Below, piece after piece: positions 25,158 to 34,142 of a DNA stretch of 64,000 nt. The notes beneath the pieces are model-generated. The model did not search any database. It saw only the letters and a program-made list of their open reading frames with translations, and was not told the origin of the DNA. Within the stretch, counting starts at the first letter, position 1. The number at the start of each line of letters is the position of its first letter. Source of the stretch: Nocardioides sp. Root240 (GTDB lineage: Bacteria; Actinomycetota; Actinomycetes; Propionibacteriales; Nocardioidaceae); assembly GCF_001428825.1 (NCBI RefSeq), contig NZ_LMIT01000010.1:728886-792885 (forward strand). The letters run 5' to 3'. The translations under genes and the position numbers were made by a program.

Positions 25158-26131
25158 CCGGTCACCGGCGTGAGAGGTGCTCTACCGGACAGGACCTCGA
25201 CGACGTTGTCCACCGCCATGCCGGCCATGGCGTCGCGGGTTGCGGCACCGGCGCTCCCGATGTGCGGCAGGACGACGACCTCGTCCATGCGCCGCAATCG
25301 ATCGTTGACCCGTGGCTCGTTCTCATGCACATCGAGGCCCGCGCCGGCCAGGTGTCCACACTCGATGGCATCGGCGAGGGCCTCCTCGTCGACCAACGGT
25401 CCGCGCGCGGTGTTGATGAGGTAGCTCCCCTTCCTCATCGCGGCCAGCTCCTCGCCACCGATGAGGTGTCTGCTCTCCTCGGTCAGGGGGCAGTGCAGCG
25501 ACACGACGTCGCTGCGCCCGAGCAGCTGCGCGAGGTCCACGGACTCCACACCGAGACTCTTCGCTTCCTCGGACGTGGCGCGGCTTCCCGTGGCCAGGAT
25601 CCTCATGCCGAAGGCGTGGGCGCGACGCGCGGTCGCCATGCCGATCCGGCCGAGGCCGACGATCCCCAGCGTTGCCCCTGCGCTGAGGTCGAGCCCCACG
25701 AAGCTCTGGGGACCCCAAATCCACGGCGTCGCCGTGCGCACGAACCTGTCAGCCTCGACCAGCCGCCTCGTGGTCGAGAGGATCAGGGCGAGCGTGAGGT
25801 CCGCGGTCGCCTCGTCCAGCACCCCGGGCGTGTTCGTGACGATGATGCCTCGTCGGGCTGCAGCGTCGACGTCGATGTTGTCGAAGCCGACGGCGACATT
25901 GGCCACGACCCGGAGCTGAGGTCCGGCGGCCTCCAGCACCTCGTCGTCGACCTTGTCGGTCAGCATCGTGATGAGGCCCGATGCGCCGCGAGAGCCGTCG
26001 AGCAGCGCCGGGCGATCAGGCGGCCACTCAGTGTCGGCGTGCACCCGGAGAGTCGCAGGCAACGACTCGCGTGCGGCCTGCAGGACGCGCTCGGACACCG
26101 GGCGAGTGAGGAACACGTGGGGATCGGGCAT
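25154..26131 (-). CDS. D-isomer-specific 2-hydroxyacid dehydrogenase (glyoxylate/hydroxypyruvate reductase type)
   Basis: The 325-residue enzyme has the NAD-binding GIVGLGRIGMATARRAHAFG, the conserved VVANVAVGFDNID, INTARGPLVDEEALADAI with the substrate Arg, and the catalytic Glu/His in VHENEPRV and VLPHIGSAG. This pattern is that of GRHPR-like enzymes that reduce glyoxylate to glycolate and hydroxypyruvate to D-glycerate. ATG 26131 (MPDPHVFLTRPVSE) is the family start; the frame extends upstream without homology. Overlap with glycerate kinase by four bases supports a glycerate role. Confidence 0.87.
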   Translation of the reverse strand: MPDPHVFLTRPVSERVLQAARESLPATLRVHADTEWPPDRPALLDGSRGASGLITMLTDKVDDEVLEAAGPQLRVVANVAVGFDNIDVDAAARRGIIVTNTPGVLDEATADLTLALILSTTRRLVEADRFVRTATPWIWGPQSFVGLDLSAGATLGIVGLGRIGMATARRAHAFGMRILATGSRATSEEAKSLGVESVDLAQLLGRSDVVSLHCPLTEESRHLIGGEELAAMRKGSYLINTARGPLVDEEALADAIECGHLAGAGLDVHENEPRVNDRLRRMDEVVVLPHIGSAGAATRDAMAGMAVDNVVEVLSGRAPLTPVTG

Positions 26132-26205
26132 TCGCGTCACTTTCGTCCTACTTCTTTTGGGAGGTTCCTGTGATAACCGAACCGGCACGACGTCCGGGCG
26201 AGGTG

Positions 26206-27500
26206 CTACCAGGTGTCGACATGGGAGCGCCGCTCACGTTTCGCCAAGGTGGCTGGGTCGAGCGACCTGATGCCCGCGGTCAGCCACGCACGGGTGTCGA
26301 CCGGGTCGAGCACCTCATCGACCGAGAAGGCGGCGGCCGCATTGACCGCTCGGGCCTTGTCGAAGAGCTCGTCGACCATCTCCTGGAACCGCCGGTCGCG
26401 CTCCTCCGGGTCGTTGATCGCCTCCAGCTCACGCCTGCGCCCCGCCTTGACCTGGCCCTCGAGGCCCATGGAGCCGTACTCGGCGCCGGGCCAGGCCACG
26501 GTGAACTGCGGGGCCCTCATGGATCCGCCGAGCATCGACTGTCGACCAAGTCCGTAGGCCTTGCGCACGAGTACGGCGAAGATCGGCACCGTGAGGTTGG
26601 CGCCCACGACGAAGGGCCGGCTGCAGTGGCGGACCAGACCTGTTGCTTCCGAGACGGGGCCGATCATGTTGCCCGGGGTGTCGCACAACGAGAGGATCGG
26701 AAGCCGGTGCGCGTCGCAGAGCTGCATGAAACGCGCCGCCTTGTCCGCCGCCTCACTGTCGATCGCGCCACCTGACACCGCGGCGTTGTTGGCGATCACA
26801 CCGAACGGGATGCCTTCGACCCTGCCCAGGCCGGTCACCATTGCGCGACCGAACCCCGACCTCAACTCGAGGACGACGGCGCGCGCGGCCTGCCGGCCAG
26901 GAACCGCTCGACGTAGAGCTCGCCCGACCCGAAGGCCACGAGCGCCTCCTCACGACAGACACGAAACGCCGCATCGACCTCGTCGACCGACTCGACCAAC
27001 CGGATCCCGCGGCCACCGCCGCCCGCGGTGGCCTTGATAAGTACCGGAGCGCCAGCCGCGTCCTTCATGAACGCCGCGACGTCAGCCGGGGTGTCGATGA
27101 CCTTCCCCGGAACCACCGGGACCCCGGACTTCCCCGCCAGGTCGCGAGCAGCTGCCTTGTCCCCGAACAGGTCGAGGACATCCGACGAGGGCCCGACGAA
27201 CGTCAGACCCGTCGCCTCACAGGCACGGGCGAAGTCCGCGTTCTCGCTGAGGAAGCCGTACCCGGGGTGCACGAAGGTGCACCCGGTCGTCACGGCGGCA
27301 TCGACGACCTGGTCGATGTCGAGGTACGCCGCGGGACCGGCACCCGGCAGGGAGTGCCGGTACTCTGCGGCCGAGGCGTGGAGGGAGCCCTGGTCATCCC
27401 GGCTGTAGATGACGACCGGGTCGTACCCGGCAGCGCGGACACCGCGGCAGACGCGGATCGCGATCTCGCCCCGATTGGCCACTAACACACGATCGCGCAC
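26206..27500 (-). pseudogene. Remnant of a fused biotin carboxylase-carboxyltransferase (acyl-CoA carboxylase) with its middle deleted
   Basis: From GTG 27500 (GAGGGAGG upstream) a normal biotin carboxylase N-terminus is read: RVLVANRGEIAIRVCRGVR, VHPGYGFLSENADFARAC, and KATAGGGGRGIRLVES, up to YVERFLAGRPR about residue 207. The next bases encode a stop at 26862. In the next frame, starting with LELRSGFGRAMV, the C-terminal half of a carboxyltransferase follows: VIANNAAVSGGAID, CDTPGNMIGP and FDKARAVNAAAAFSVDEVLDP, ending at 26206. The rest of the biotin carboxylase, the biotinyl domain and the first half of the carboxyltransferase, about 650 residues, are missing. It was probably a 1,050-1,100-residue fused acyl-CoA carboxylase. 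Not functional as it stands. Confidence 0.75.
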
Positions 27501-27521
27501 GGGCCCTCCCTCAGTCAGCGA

Positions 27522-28316
27522 TCAGCGGTTCTGCCAGGCGGGCTCACGCTTCTCGACGAAAGCGCGACGACCTTCAACCGCGTCTTCGGTCTGAAGGATT
27601 CCGAGCTGCTCTTTCTTGGTGACGCGCCAGAAGTTGTCCTCGACATCGGTGCCGTCACCGACGCCGTACGCGATCCTCTTGATCGCCTGGACCGAGAGCG
27701 GAGCGTTCTTGTTGATCGACGCGGCCAGCTCGAGTGCCGCCTCCAGCGTACTGCGACCATCCCGAACCACCTCGTTGATGAGGCCTAGGCGCAGTGCCTC
27801 GTCGGCATCGATGGAATCGCCCGTCCACAGCAGCTTGAGGGCAACCTTGGGCGGAAGCTCCTGCAGGAGACGGAAGCATCCGCCACCAGCAGCCAGGGTG
27901 CCGATCTTCACCTCGGGGAGGCCGAACACCGCCTTCTCATCGGCAACCACGAGGTCGGTGGCGAGCACGAGCTCCATGCCACCACCGAGCGCGAGTCCGT
28001 TGACGGCCGCGATGACGGGCTTGCTGATGAAGTGCCGTACGAAGCCGCCCCACCCCCACGCCTGGTACCGCTCGGGAATCTCGGGCCGACCAGCCAGCGA
28101 TTCCTTGATGTCGGCACCGGCACAGAAGGCTCGGCCCGCACCGGTGATGACGACGGAGCGGATGTCGTCGTCGGTCTGGGCCTCCTCGAGGGCGTCGGCG
28201 ATGGCCAGGCTCATCGGCGTCGTCACGGCGTTCAGGGACGCAGGGCGGTTCAGGGTGATGACGAGCGTATGACCGGAGCGCTCGACCTTGAGGTCGTTCT
28301 CCACGGGGTCGGACAA
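27522..28316 (-). CDS. Enoyl-CoA hydratase/isomerase (crotonase family)
   Basis: The 264-residue crotonase has the oxyanion-hole segments GAGRAFCAGADIKE and ALGGGMELVLATDLVV, with LEEAQTDDDIRSVVITG before them, and the C-terminal FVEKREPAW. The Glu in KIGTLAAGGGCFRL region is less clear, so isomerase versus hydratase action is open. The start is probably TTG 28316, five bases after GGAGAA; a longer frame to 28367 has no homology. It sits in the acyl-CoA operon between the thiolase-like gene and the carboxylase remnant. It would hydrate an enoyl-CoA formed by the acyl-CoA dehydrogenase. Confidence 0.85.
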   Translation of the reverse strand: MSDPVENDLKVERSGHTLVITLNRPASLNAVTTPMSLAIADALEEAQTDDDIRSVVITGAGRAFCAGADIKESLAGRPEIPERYQAWGWGGFVRHFISKPVIAAVNGLALGGGMELVLATDLVVADEKAVFGLPEVKIGTLAAGGGCFRLLQELPPKVALKLLWTGDSIDADEALRLGLINEVVRDGRSTLEAALELAASINKNAPLSVQAIKRIAYGVGDGTDVEDNFWRVTKKEQLGILQTEDAVEGRRAFVEKREPAWQNR

Positions 28317-28386
28317 GACGATTCTCCATTCTGGGAAGGGTCGATGGGTGAGCCGTCGCCGGCCCACGTCGGACGGTTAACGAGCT

Positions 28387-29523
28387 CTATCGCTCCAAGA
28401 TGTGTACGACGCACACGGGGCCGATGCCGACCATGTGAGCCAGGCCGGTCTTGGCGCCAGGGTGCTGGCGGTCGCCCGCCTCTCCGCGCAGCTGTCGCGT
28501 GATCTCGGCGATCTGCCCGAGTCCGGTCGGGCCGAGCGGGTGTCCCATGGCGAGCAGGCCACCGGAGGGACTGACGGCGGTACGCCCGCCGATGTTGAAC
28601 GATCCGGCGGCGAGTTCGCCGGCACCTGCGCCCGGCGGGCAGAGGCCCATGGCCTCCACGAACAGCAGCTCCTCGATGGCGAAGGCGTCGTGCACCTCCA
28701 CGATGTCGAGGTCCTTGGGGTCGCCGCCCCACTCCTCGTAGGCGGCGTTGGTGGCGCTGACGGTGAGCGCCACGTCGGCGTTCTGGCCGTCGAACGCCTG
28801 GTCGCTGGTGGTGGCCGAGGCGGCAACCCGCACGGTGCGGTCACGCGCCACGCCGTACCGCTGGATGGCGTCCTCGGACATCACGATCACCGCAGCGGCG
28901 CCCTCACCCTGGGGAGTGATCTGGAGGCCGTTCAGGGGACCCGCGACGGCGGGTGCCGCCAGCACCTCTTCGAGGGTCCTCTTCTTGCGGCGCTGGGCGT
29001 AGGGGTTGAGGGCGCCGTTGCCGTGGTTCTTCACCGCGACCATGGCGATCTGCTCCCTGGTGTAACCGGCCTCGGCGAGATAGCGCTCGGTCAGCAGCGC
29101 GTACCGCGCGAACGGGATGTCGGCTGCCGGCGAGATCGGGGTGATGCCCGTGCCCGCTGCCGCGATCTTGCCCAGAGCCTTGTCGACTCCGATGGCGATG
29201 GCCACGTCAGCGAGACCGCTGGCGACCTCGGCGACGGCTTGGCGAAACGCCGTGGAGCCGGTGGCCGAGGCGTTCTCGACCTGCGACACCCGCAGGCCGG
29301 TCATCCCGAGATACCTCAGCATCGGCACCCCCGCTGCCATCCCGAGCCGCGCAGTGCCGACGAAGGCAGCCTCGACGCTGGGCCAGGGCACGCCGGCGTC
29401 GGCCAGGGCCTCGCGCACAGCGTGCAGGCCCAGCTCGATGTACGACGTCTCCGTCGGGTACTGGTACGGATGCAGGCCGATGCCGGCTACGTGCACCGGG
29501 CGGAGATCAGTGATGCGTGCCAT
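28387..29523 (-). CDS. Thiolase-fold protein (lipid-transfer/Ltp2 aldolase-like) with Ser at the usual Cys
   Basis: The 378-residue thiolase-superfamily protein has VENASATGSTAFRQAV near residues 82-97, where thiolases carry Cys; here residue 86 is Ser (TCG). Other features are kept: EVHDAFAIEELLFVEAMGL, RTAVSPSGGLLAMGHPLGPT and GIGPVCVVHILE with a Cys near the end. Loss of the nucleophilic Cys, with a DUF35 partner gene overlapping directly upstream, fits the SCP-x/Ltp2 aldolase or BbsAB-type thiolase group, in which the DUF35 subunit forms the complex. It likely cleaves a 3-oxo- or 3-hydroxyacyl-CoA by retro-Claisen or retro-aldol chemistry. Confidence 0.8.
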   Translation of the reverse strand: MARITDLRPVHVAGIGLHPYQYPTETSYIELGLHAVREALADAGVPWPSVEAAFVGTARLGMAAGVPMLRYLGMTGLRVSQVENASATGSTAFRQAVAEVASGLADVAIAIGVDKALGKIAAAGTGITPISPAADIPFARYALLTERYLAEAGYTREQIAMVAVKNHGNGALNPYAQRRKKRTLEEVLAAPAVAGPLNGLQITPQGEGAAAVIVMSEDAIQRYGVARDRTVRVAASATTSDQAFDGQNADVALTVSATNAAYEEWGGDPKDLDIVEVHDAFAIEELLFVEAMGLCPPGAGAGELAAGSFNIGGRTAVSPSGGLLAMGHPLGPTGLGQIAEITRQLRGEAGDRQHPGAKTGLAHMVGIGPVCVVHILER

Positions 29524-29920
29524 GCGGCTTCTCCTCCAGCACGAAGATCAGGTACGGCTCTCGGGACAGGTCATCGGCGTCGCCAGCGACCCTCATGCCC
29601 GGCTCCCACGCCGTCTCGGCAGAGAGGAAGGAGTGGACGATCGGACCGTCGTCGAGCTCGACCTCACCCATCAGGAACGGCACCGGCCACACGGCGTGGC
29701 GCTCGATCGACGCCGAGCTCCGCAGAACGCCGCGAGCAGCAAGCGCTGACTCCGAGATGTCCTCTCGGGGCGCGCCGCATCGCTCACAGCCGAAGTACTG
29801 GCGAGGCAGACCGCGCTGACCGCACTGCCCGCAGGCCCACCCGATCAGGACCGCACCGCCCCCGGTCTTCTCCCAGATCCGGGGCGGCTCTGGTGCCGTC
29901 TCCTCCGTTGGCCTGGCCAT
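29507..29920 (-). CDS. DUF35 zinc-ribbon/OB-fold protein, partner of the thiolase-like protein
   Basis: The 137-residue protein has a zinc ribbon with CGQCGQRGLPRQYFGCERCG near its start (CxxC twice), and an OB-fold after it (VVHSFLSAETAWEPGMRV region, here IVHSFLSAETAWEPG). DUF35 proteins join thiolase-like proteins as small subunits (for example ChsH2-Ltp2 and BbsA-BbsB). The ATG at 29920 is chosen; the frame extends further but the residues there are not conserved. Its last 17 bases overlap the thiolase gene, so the two are probably translated together. Confidence 0.8.
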   Translation of the reverse strand: MARPTEETAPEPPRIWEKTGGGAVLIGWACGQCGQRGLPRQYFGCERCGAPREDISESALAARGVLRSSASIERHAVWPVPFLMGEVELDDGPIVHSFLSAETAWEPGMRVAGDADDLSREPYLIFVLEEKPHGTHH

Positions 29921-29972
29921 GGGCTTCTCCGATCTCGCGCGTTGTTGGTGAATGACTGCCGTGGGTTGCCCG

Positions 29973-30854
29973 TCAGGGCATCTTTGGCGGCTCGACGACC
30001 GGCTCCGCGGGGACGCTGGACAGGGCCTTGGCGACGCCGGGAATCTCCCACCGACGACCGTTCTCGAAGGTGTCAACCAGGTGCCAGCCCTCGTACACGC
30101 CGATCAGGTCGCCCACGACTCGGAACACGTGGCCCGTCATGATGCAGTCGGTGGACGCCAGGTAGGCCACGAGCGGTGAGATGTTTCCGGGGTGGTACGG
30201 ATCGAAGTCCGGATCTGACTCGGTCTCGGCGAGGCGCTCGACGAGACCCGGCGTCGCCTGAGTGGTCTGGGTCCGCGCGAAGGGCGCGATGCCGTTGACC
30301 CGGACGCCGACCCGCTTAAGCTCCTTGGACCAGACCTGGGTCATAGCTGCGATTCCGGCCTTGGCGGCGGCATAGTTCGTCTGCCCGACACCGGGCTGCA
30401 TCCCTGCACCCGACGAGGTGTTGATGAGGGCCCGATCCACGTCATGGCCCAGCTTCGACTGCTCCCGCCAGTAGCGCGCAGCGAAGTGGCCGACCGCGAA
30501 TGTCCCCTTGAGGTTGACATCGACGACCGAGTCAAACTCCTCCTCGGTCATGTTGACCAGCATGCGGTCGCGCAGGATGCCCGCGTTGTTGACGACCACG
30601 TGCAGGTCACCGAAGCCCTGCACGGCCGCTTCGACGAGGCCCTCGGCCGCGCTCCAGTCGCTGACGCTGTCGGTGTGGGCGATCGCCCGACCACCGGCTG
30701 CCGTGATCTCTTCAACGACGGCGTGGGCGAGGCCGGGCCCGACGTCGTTGACCACGACATACGCCCCCTCAGCGGCGAACAACAGGGCGTGCTCGCGACC
30801 CAGGCCCTGGCCTGCACCGGTGACAATTGCTACGCGACCCTCAAGAGCAGCCAT
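29973..30854 (-). CDS. Short-chain dehydrogenase, multifunctional-enzyme type 2 (hydroxyacyl-CoA dehydrogenase-like)
   Basis: The 293-residue SDR has IVTGAGQGLGREHALLFAAE, followed by VVNDVGPGLA, where the Asp of NDVG suggests NAD(H), then NNAGILRDRMLVNMTEEEFD and the active-site TNYAAAK. This pattern, with the extended C-terminus, is that of the MFE-2/HSD17B4-like (3R)-hydroxyacyl-CoA dehydrogenases. The ATG at 30854 has GAAGGA eight bases upstream; a start at 30863 also exists. It follows the acyl-CoA dehydrogenase and precedes the DUF35 gene. It probably oxidises a hydroxyacyl-CoA to the oxo form for the thiolase-like step. Confidence 0.85.
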   Translation of the reverse strand: MAALEGRVAIVTGAGQGLGREHALLFAAEGAYVVVNDVGPGLAHAVVEEITAAGGRAIAHTDSVSDWSAAEGLVEAAVQGFGDLHVVVNNAGILRDRMLVNMTEEEFDSVVDVNLKGTFAVGHFAARYWREQSKLGHDVDRALINTSSGAGMQPGVGQTNYAAAKAGIAAMTQVWSKELKRVGVRVNGIAPFARTQTTQATPGLVERLAETESDPDFDPYHPGNISPLVAYLASTDCIMTGHVFRVVGDLIGVYEGWHLVDTFENGRRWEIPGVAKALSSVPAEPVVEPPKMP

Positions 30855-30923
30855 GGTCCACATCCTTCGTTGCAGTTGGCTGCGCGGCGCAGCACTGGAT
30901 CTCGTGGCGGAAAGGGGTCCGCA

Positions 30924-32078
30924 TCACTTCGCGACACCAACTGCTCGAGCGAGCACCGTGCGCTGGATCTGGGAGCTACCGGCCGTCACGGTGGCGACGC
31001 GCGCCTCGCGCCAGTAGCGCTGCATGTCGTACTCCAGCATGAAGCCGGCACCGCCCATCAGCTGCATACCAGTGTTCGTCGCGCGCTGCAGGGCCTCGGA
31101 GCCGAACAGCTTGGCTGCCGTCACCTCCGTGAAGGCGGGCTTCCCGGCGTCCAGGATGCTTGCTGCCTTGTAGGTCAGGAGCCGGGCTGCCTCCAGGTCG
31201 CAGTACATGTCCGCGATCGGGTGGGCCACCGCCTGGAAAGCCCCGATGGGCCGACCGAACTGCTTGCGCTCGCTCACGTAGTTCCTAGTCATCTCGAACA
31301 CTGTGCTGAGCGCACCGATGAAGCCGGCGCAGGTGAGAGCACGTTCGAGCTCCAGGTTGGAGTGCAGGACGTCCCAGCCTCCATTCAGTTCGCCGAGGAT
31401 CTGGTCGCGCTCGACGCGGACGTTGTCGAAGAAGACCTCATTGGTCCCCAGCAGGTGGCGACCGACCGTGCGCAGTCGTCGTACCTCGATGCCGGGGGTG
31501 TCCGCCGGGATCAGGAACATCGTCATCCCGCCGTGGCGGCCCGCGCCTGGATCCGTGATCGCGGTGACGTGCAGGATCGTGTTGGGTAGCCCCGCTCCGG
31601 TGATGTAGAGCTTCTGCCCGTTGAGGACGAACCCGCCGTCCTCCTCCCGGGCCGTCGTGCGGATGCTGGCTGCGTCGCTGCCGGCCTCGGGCTCGGTCAT
31701 GCAGATGCTGTAGCGCTCCGCACCAGAGATCGCGCGCGGAAGGTGGTACGCCTTCTGAGCCTCGGTGCCGTTACGCAGGATGTTCATGCCGAGGAAGATC
31801 GTGTTGCCGTAGCCAGCGCCGAACTCGAGGCCGCGGCGAGCAAGCTCCTCCGCCACGATGACCATGCCGGTGACACCTTGGCCGCCACCGCCGTACTCCT
31901 CGGGGAGCGGGAGGCCGTAGTAGCCGAGCGACGCGAGAAGGCCGTAGAACTCCTCGGGGTAGTGGGCCGCTTCGTCCCACTCCTTGACGCGCTCCTGCGG
32001 TGCTTCCTTGTCGATGACCTCGCGCACGGCAAGGCGCAGCGCGTTCTGGTCTTCGGTTTCGTCGAAGTTCATTGCCAC
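30924..32078 (-). CDS. Acyl-CoA dehydrogenase
   Basis: The 384-residue flavoenzyme has the acyl-CoA dehydrogenase motifs PLPEEYGGGGQGVTGMVIV, ICMTEPEAGSDAASIRT with FAD-binding, and FGRPIGAFQAVAHPIADM. At the C-terminus, where medium-chain enzymes have the catalytic Glu before GTSxIQ, here it reads VTAGSSQIQR, so the base is probably the Glu in LELERALTCAGF, as in isovaleryl-CoA dehydrogenases. It introduces a double bond at C2-C3 of an acyl-CoA and passes electrons to ETF. It lies 60 bases downstream of the CaiB transferase. Confidence 0.88.
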   Translation of the reverse strand: MAMNFDETEDQNALRLAVREVIDKEAPQERVKEWDEAAHYPEEFYGLLASLGYYGLPLPEEYGGGGQGVTGMVIVAEELARRGLEFGAGYGNTIFLGMNILRNGTEAQKAYHLPRAISGAERYSICMTEPEAGSDAASIRTTAREEDGGFVLNGQKLYITGAGLPNTILHVTAITDPGAGRHGGMTMFLIPADTPGIEVRRLRTVGRHLLGTNEVFFDNVRVERDQILGELNGGWDVLHSNLELERALTCAGFIGALSTVFEMTRNYVSERKQFGRPIGAFQAVAHPIADMYCDLEAARLLTYKAASILDAGKPAFTEVTAAKLFGSEALQRATNTGMQLMGGAGFMLEYDMQRYWREARVATVTAGSSQIQRTVLARAVGVAK

Positions 32079-32138
32079 GATTCCATTTCTTTGATGCCGT
32101 GCGCTGGACGGGCGGGAACGCTCCCAACCCCTAGGACT

Positions 32139-33329
32139 TCAGCTTCCTGCGACCGTTCCCGACTCGCGGAGGGCAGCGATCGCCTCCGGGGTGTAGCCCA
32201 GCTCCGCGAGGACCTTGTCGGTGTCCGCACCCAGCTGGGGAGCGGAGGCCAGGGCCGGAATGTCGTACGCCTCTGACGTGAAGGGCATGCGCACGGCCGT
32301 GTAGCGCTGGTCGCCGGACTCGCTCTGCACGAAGGTGTTGTTCTGCCGTGCTTCCTCGCTGCGCATCACGTCGACGTGGGCGAGCACGGGGCCTGCGATG
32401 ATGCCGTTACGACGGAATCGAGCCGTCCACTCGTCGCGCGTGCGCGCGCCGATGGCGTTCACGAGCTCGGTGCGCAGCAGCTTCCGGTTCGCGACACGCG
32501 ACGATCCGTCTGCGAACCGGGGGTCGCTGTAGAGGTCCGGCCTCTCGATGGCCTCGCACAGGAGTCGCCACTGCTCGGGAAGATAGGCCGCCATCTGGAT
32601 GTAGCCACCGTCGGACGTCTCGAACATGTCGGTGGGATAGGCCAGCTCCCCACCAGTGTTGCCTGTCCTGGACACCTCGGAGCCGGTCACGGACGCCTCG
32701 ACGAAGTAGTGACCCTGCAGGAAGGCGCTGACGTCGTAGAGGGACGTGCTCACGTGCTGCGGCTCGCCGGTCATGTCGCGAAGTCGCAGGGACGCCAGGA
32801 TCGCCTGGGCCAGTGCCAGGCCCGCCGCGCCGTCCACGACCTGGAAGCCCACCTTGAACGGGTGGCCGTCCGGGTCGCCCGTCGCGGCCATGATGCCCGT
32901 CTCGGCCTGGACGACGGCGTCGACACCCTTCCTGGCTGCCCCGGCGCCCCGGTGCCCGAATCCGGACAAGGACGCGTAGACCAGGCGCGGCTGGATCTTG
33001 ACGAGATCCTCGTAGCCGAGGCCCATGCGATCCATCGCTCCAGGACTGAAGCCCTGGACGACGATGTCGCAGTCGGCGACCAGCTTCTTGACGATCTCCT
33101 GCGCCTCGGCCCGCTTGAGGTCCATCGACACCGAGCGCTTGTTGCGGTTGTAGGCGAGGAAGATCGTCTTCAACGAGGCGCCGAGGCGGCGCGAGAGCTC
33201 GCCGTCGAGCTGCTCGATCTTGATGACTTCGGCGCCCATGTCGGCCAGCAACATCGTCGCCGACGGGCCCGCCATCAGCTGCGTGAAGTCGAGGACCTTC
33301 ACCCCCGACAGAGGCTTGAGAGTGCTCAT
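32139..33329 (-). CDS. Class III (CaiB/BaiF/Frc) CoA-transferase, full length
   Basis: The 396-residue protein has the intact class III pattern: VKVLDFTQLMAGPSATMLLA, FLAYNRNKRSVSMDLKRAEA, VVQGFSPGAMDRMGLGYEDL, then TSLYDVSAFLQGH, where the Asp is the likely catalytic residue as in formyl-CoA transferase. It ends ELGYTPEAIAALRESGT. It transfers CoA between carboxylic acids, here probably activating the pathway's acid with CoA from a donor thioester. Only 12 bases separate it from the upstream citryl-CoA-lyase-like gene. The defective copy at 21068-21430 shows how the same family looks when internally deleted. Confidence 0.88.
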   Translation of the reverse strand: MSTLKPLSGVKVLDFTQLMAGPSATMLLADMGAEVIKIEQLDGELSRRLGASLKTIFLAYNRNKRSVSMDLKRAEAQEIVKKLVADCDIVVQGFSPGAMDRMGLGYEDLVKIQPRLVYASLSGFGHRGAGAARKGVDAVVQAETGIMAATGDPDGHPFKVGFQVVDGAAGLALAQAILASLRLRDMTGEPQHVSTSLYDVSAFLQGHYFVEASVTGSEVSRTGNTGGELAYPTDMFETSDGGYIQMAAYLPEQWRLLCEAIERPDLYSDPRFADGSSRVANRKLLRTELVNAIGARTRDEWTARFRRNGIIAGPVLAHVDVMRSEEARQNNTFVQSESGDQRYTAVRMPFTSEAYDIPALASAPQLGADTDKVLAELGYTPEAIAALRESGTVAGS

Positions 33330-33341
33330 GGCTCGCTGCGC

Positions 33342-34142
33342 TCAGGCATCTTCCGGCAGGGGGCCGGTGTAGGCAACCTGGTCGACGGGCACGTGACGCC
33401 ACGTGTTGCCCTGCTCGATCTCCTCCAGGTAGTGAGCCGCCAGGCCGACCGTTCGGGGCGTGACGATCAGGACCCGCGCCACGTCCGGCTTGAGGTCGAG
33501 GTCGAGAAGGATGGCAGCTGAAGCGCCGTCGATGTTGGCTCCGACCCGGCGTCCGATGGCCGCAGCCAGCTCGTCCTCGAGGTGGGTGAGCAGCGCGCAG
33601 TGGTACGCGAAGACGCCCTGCTCCTTCGCCAGCTTGAGCAGGATGGGCGTGCGGAAGTCGGGATCGTGCTGCGGGTGGCCGAATCCGTCGAGCGGCGCCC
33701 GGCGCGCCCTGGCATCGGCGACCATCTCCTTCGCTGCCAGCCGGAGCGCCTCGTCGGTGACCTCGCCCTCAGCCTTGACCCGCTCCACGACCGAGTGGAG
33801 GTTGCGAGCCAGCTCTTGGCCGGCGCCTCCCTGGATGTCACCGAAGGTCAGCGCGCCGCCGGCGATGGCCGCCTGGATCGGCACGCCGTAGGAAGCGAGG
33901 AGCCTCGCGACGGTGCTCGACGGCGCGATGCTGTGGTCCATCACGGAGATCAGGAGTGCTTCGAGGACCTTGGCTTGACCCGGTGTCGCGCGCTTGCCCG
34001 CCAGGATCAGGTACGCCACCTCGGCGAACGACGCCTTGCCCATGAGCTCGCTCATCCGCTCGCCCCTGACGATGAGGTCGTGGGGCTCGATCTTGGAGAT
34101 CGCCGTCTCCCACGAGTTCGTATCTCTTGCAGCCATTCCCAC
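33342..34142 (-). CDS. Citryl-CoA-lyase/citrate-synthase-fold protein (second copy)
   Basis: The 266-residue protein is a second short citrate-synthase-fold member. It has SWETAISKIEPHDLIVRGER, SFAEVAYLILAGKRATPGQA and DGFGHPQHDPDFRTPILLKL, with a His in the GFGHPQH position like the citrate synthase active-site His. A third conserved region is ANIDGASAAILLDLDL. It lacks the C-terminal domain of citrate synthase. By analogy it cleaves a citryl-CoA-like thioester to an acyl-CoA and an oxoacid. It is the first gene of the acyl-CoA operon. A starting Met at residue 3 (34136) is an alternative. The operator pair lies 154 bases upstream. Confidence 0.78.
   Translation of the reverse strand: MGMAARDTNSWETAISKIEPHDLIVRGERMSELMGKASFAEVAYLILAGKRATPGQAKVLEALLISVMDHSIAPSSTVARLLASYGVPIQAAIAGGALTFGDIQGGAGQELARNLHSVVERVKAEGEVTDEALRLAAKEMVADARARRAPLDGFGHPQHDPDFRTPILLKLAKEQGVFAYHCALLTHLEDELAAAIGRRVGANIDGASAAILLDLDLKPDVARVLIVTPRTVGLAAHYLEEIEQGNTWRHVPVDQVAYTGPLPEDA

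Noticed and set aside
26164-26180. GTTCCTG-TGA-TAACCGA near the carboxylase remnant as an IclR-type site
   Set aside because: Only the left half resembles the consensus and there is no partner at 20 bases; the place is inside the operon.
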